From contig JBOGGN010000204.1 of the NCBI GenBank assembly GCA_050744165.1, positions 1 to 14,638 of the forward strand: a stretch of 14,638 nucleotides of DNA, given 5' to 3'. The position numbers were made by a program, and so were the translations under genes. The notes beneath the pieces were generated by a model. It saw nothing but the letters and a program-made list of their open reading frames with translations, was not told the origin of the DNA and ran no database searches. Of the stretch, positions 14,615 through 14,638 are shown piece after piece; position 1 is the stretch's first letter, and every line of letters begins with the position of its first letter. Source of the stretch: JBOGGN01 sp050744165. Lineage in GTDB: Bacteria; Actinomycetota; Acidimicrobiia; Acidimicrobiales; Palsa-688.

Positions 14615-14638
14615 ATGCTGGCCTCGGATGGCCAGCAT
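14615..14638. repeat. Perfect inverted repeat at the window end
   Basis: ATGCTGGCC (14615-14623) and GGCCAGCAT (14630-14638) are exact reverse complements with a six-base loop, and the right arm ends on the last base of the window. There is no T-tract, so a terminator is not supported. A fold-back join at a contig end is a plausible alternative to a genuine hairpin. Confidence 0.85.

Noticed and set aside
14615..14638. Rho-independent terminator at the window end
   Set aside because: The stem is followed by no T-tract on the strand visible, and the sequence ends at the stem, so termination cannot be supported.
1..14638. Insertion sequence or transposon as the cause of the rearrangements
   Set aside because: I found no transposase reading frame, no terminal inverted repeats around the broken genes and no target-site duplications.

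Overview
This window is a high-GC stretch with strong G/C preference at third codon positions, GTG and TTG starts, and ATGA-type overlaps. That suits an actinobacterium; an acidimicrobial lineage is a guess. Every recognisable gene belongs to surface polysaccharide (EPS/capsule) synthesis. I see no rRNA, tRNA, CRISPR array, transposase or phage gene.

Layout: (1) 1-1313, a Wzz-type chain-length domain fused to a BY-kinase. It lacks its 5' part and is joined to a 122-base fragment of a second kinase copy. (2) 1319-2151, a rearranged junction: a minus-strand coding fragment butted against a plus-strand GT4 remnant. (3) 2148-9267, a tightly packed plus-strand run: SAM methyltransferase, GT4, broken GT4, frameshifted hexapeptide acyltransferase, SAM methyltransferase, gutted GT4, Wzx-like flippase, GT4. 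(4) 9264-10032, a frameshifted minus-strand methyltransferase whose stop codon overlaps that of the preceding GT4. (5) 10169-11362, an intact GT4. (6) 11363-12066, a decayed third kinase copy. (7) 12067-12451, about 385 bases with no intact gene. (8) 12452-14587, a minus-strand pair: a frameshifted GT4 followed by a methyltransferase started by TTG.

Together the intact genes would build and decorate a lipid-linked oligosaccharide (GT4 enzymes, methyltransferases, acyltransferase), flip it (Wzx) and control chain length (Wzz/kinase). No Wzy polymerase and no initiating sugar-phosphate transferase is visible, so the pathway must be completed elsewhere.

The striking property is decay. About half the genes are broken, and three GT4 genes have lost their central or N-terminal part while the region coding the C-terminal nucleotide-sugar site survives. 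Kinase copies sit near both sides. Several lesions fall in short homopolymers, so sequencing or assembly error must be excluded before reading this as biology. I found no clearly new biochemical system; the best candidates are the mosaic erosion of the locus and a conserved basic tail shared by two kinase copies.
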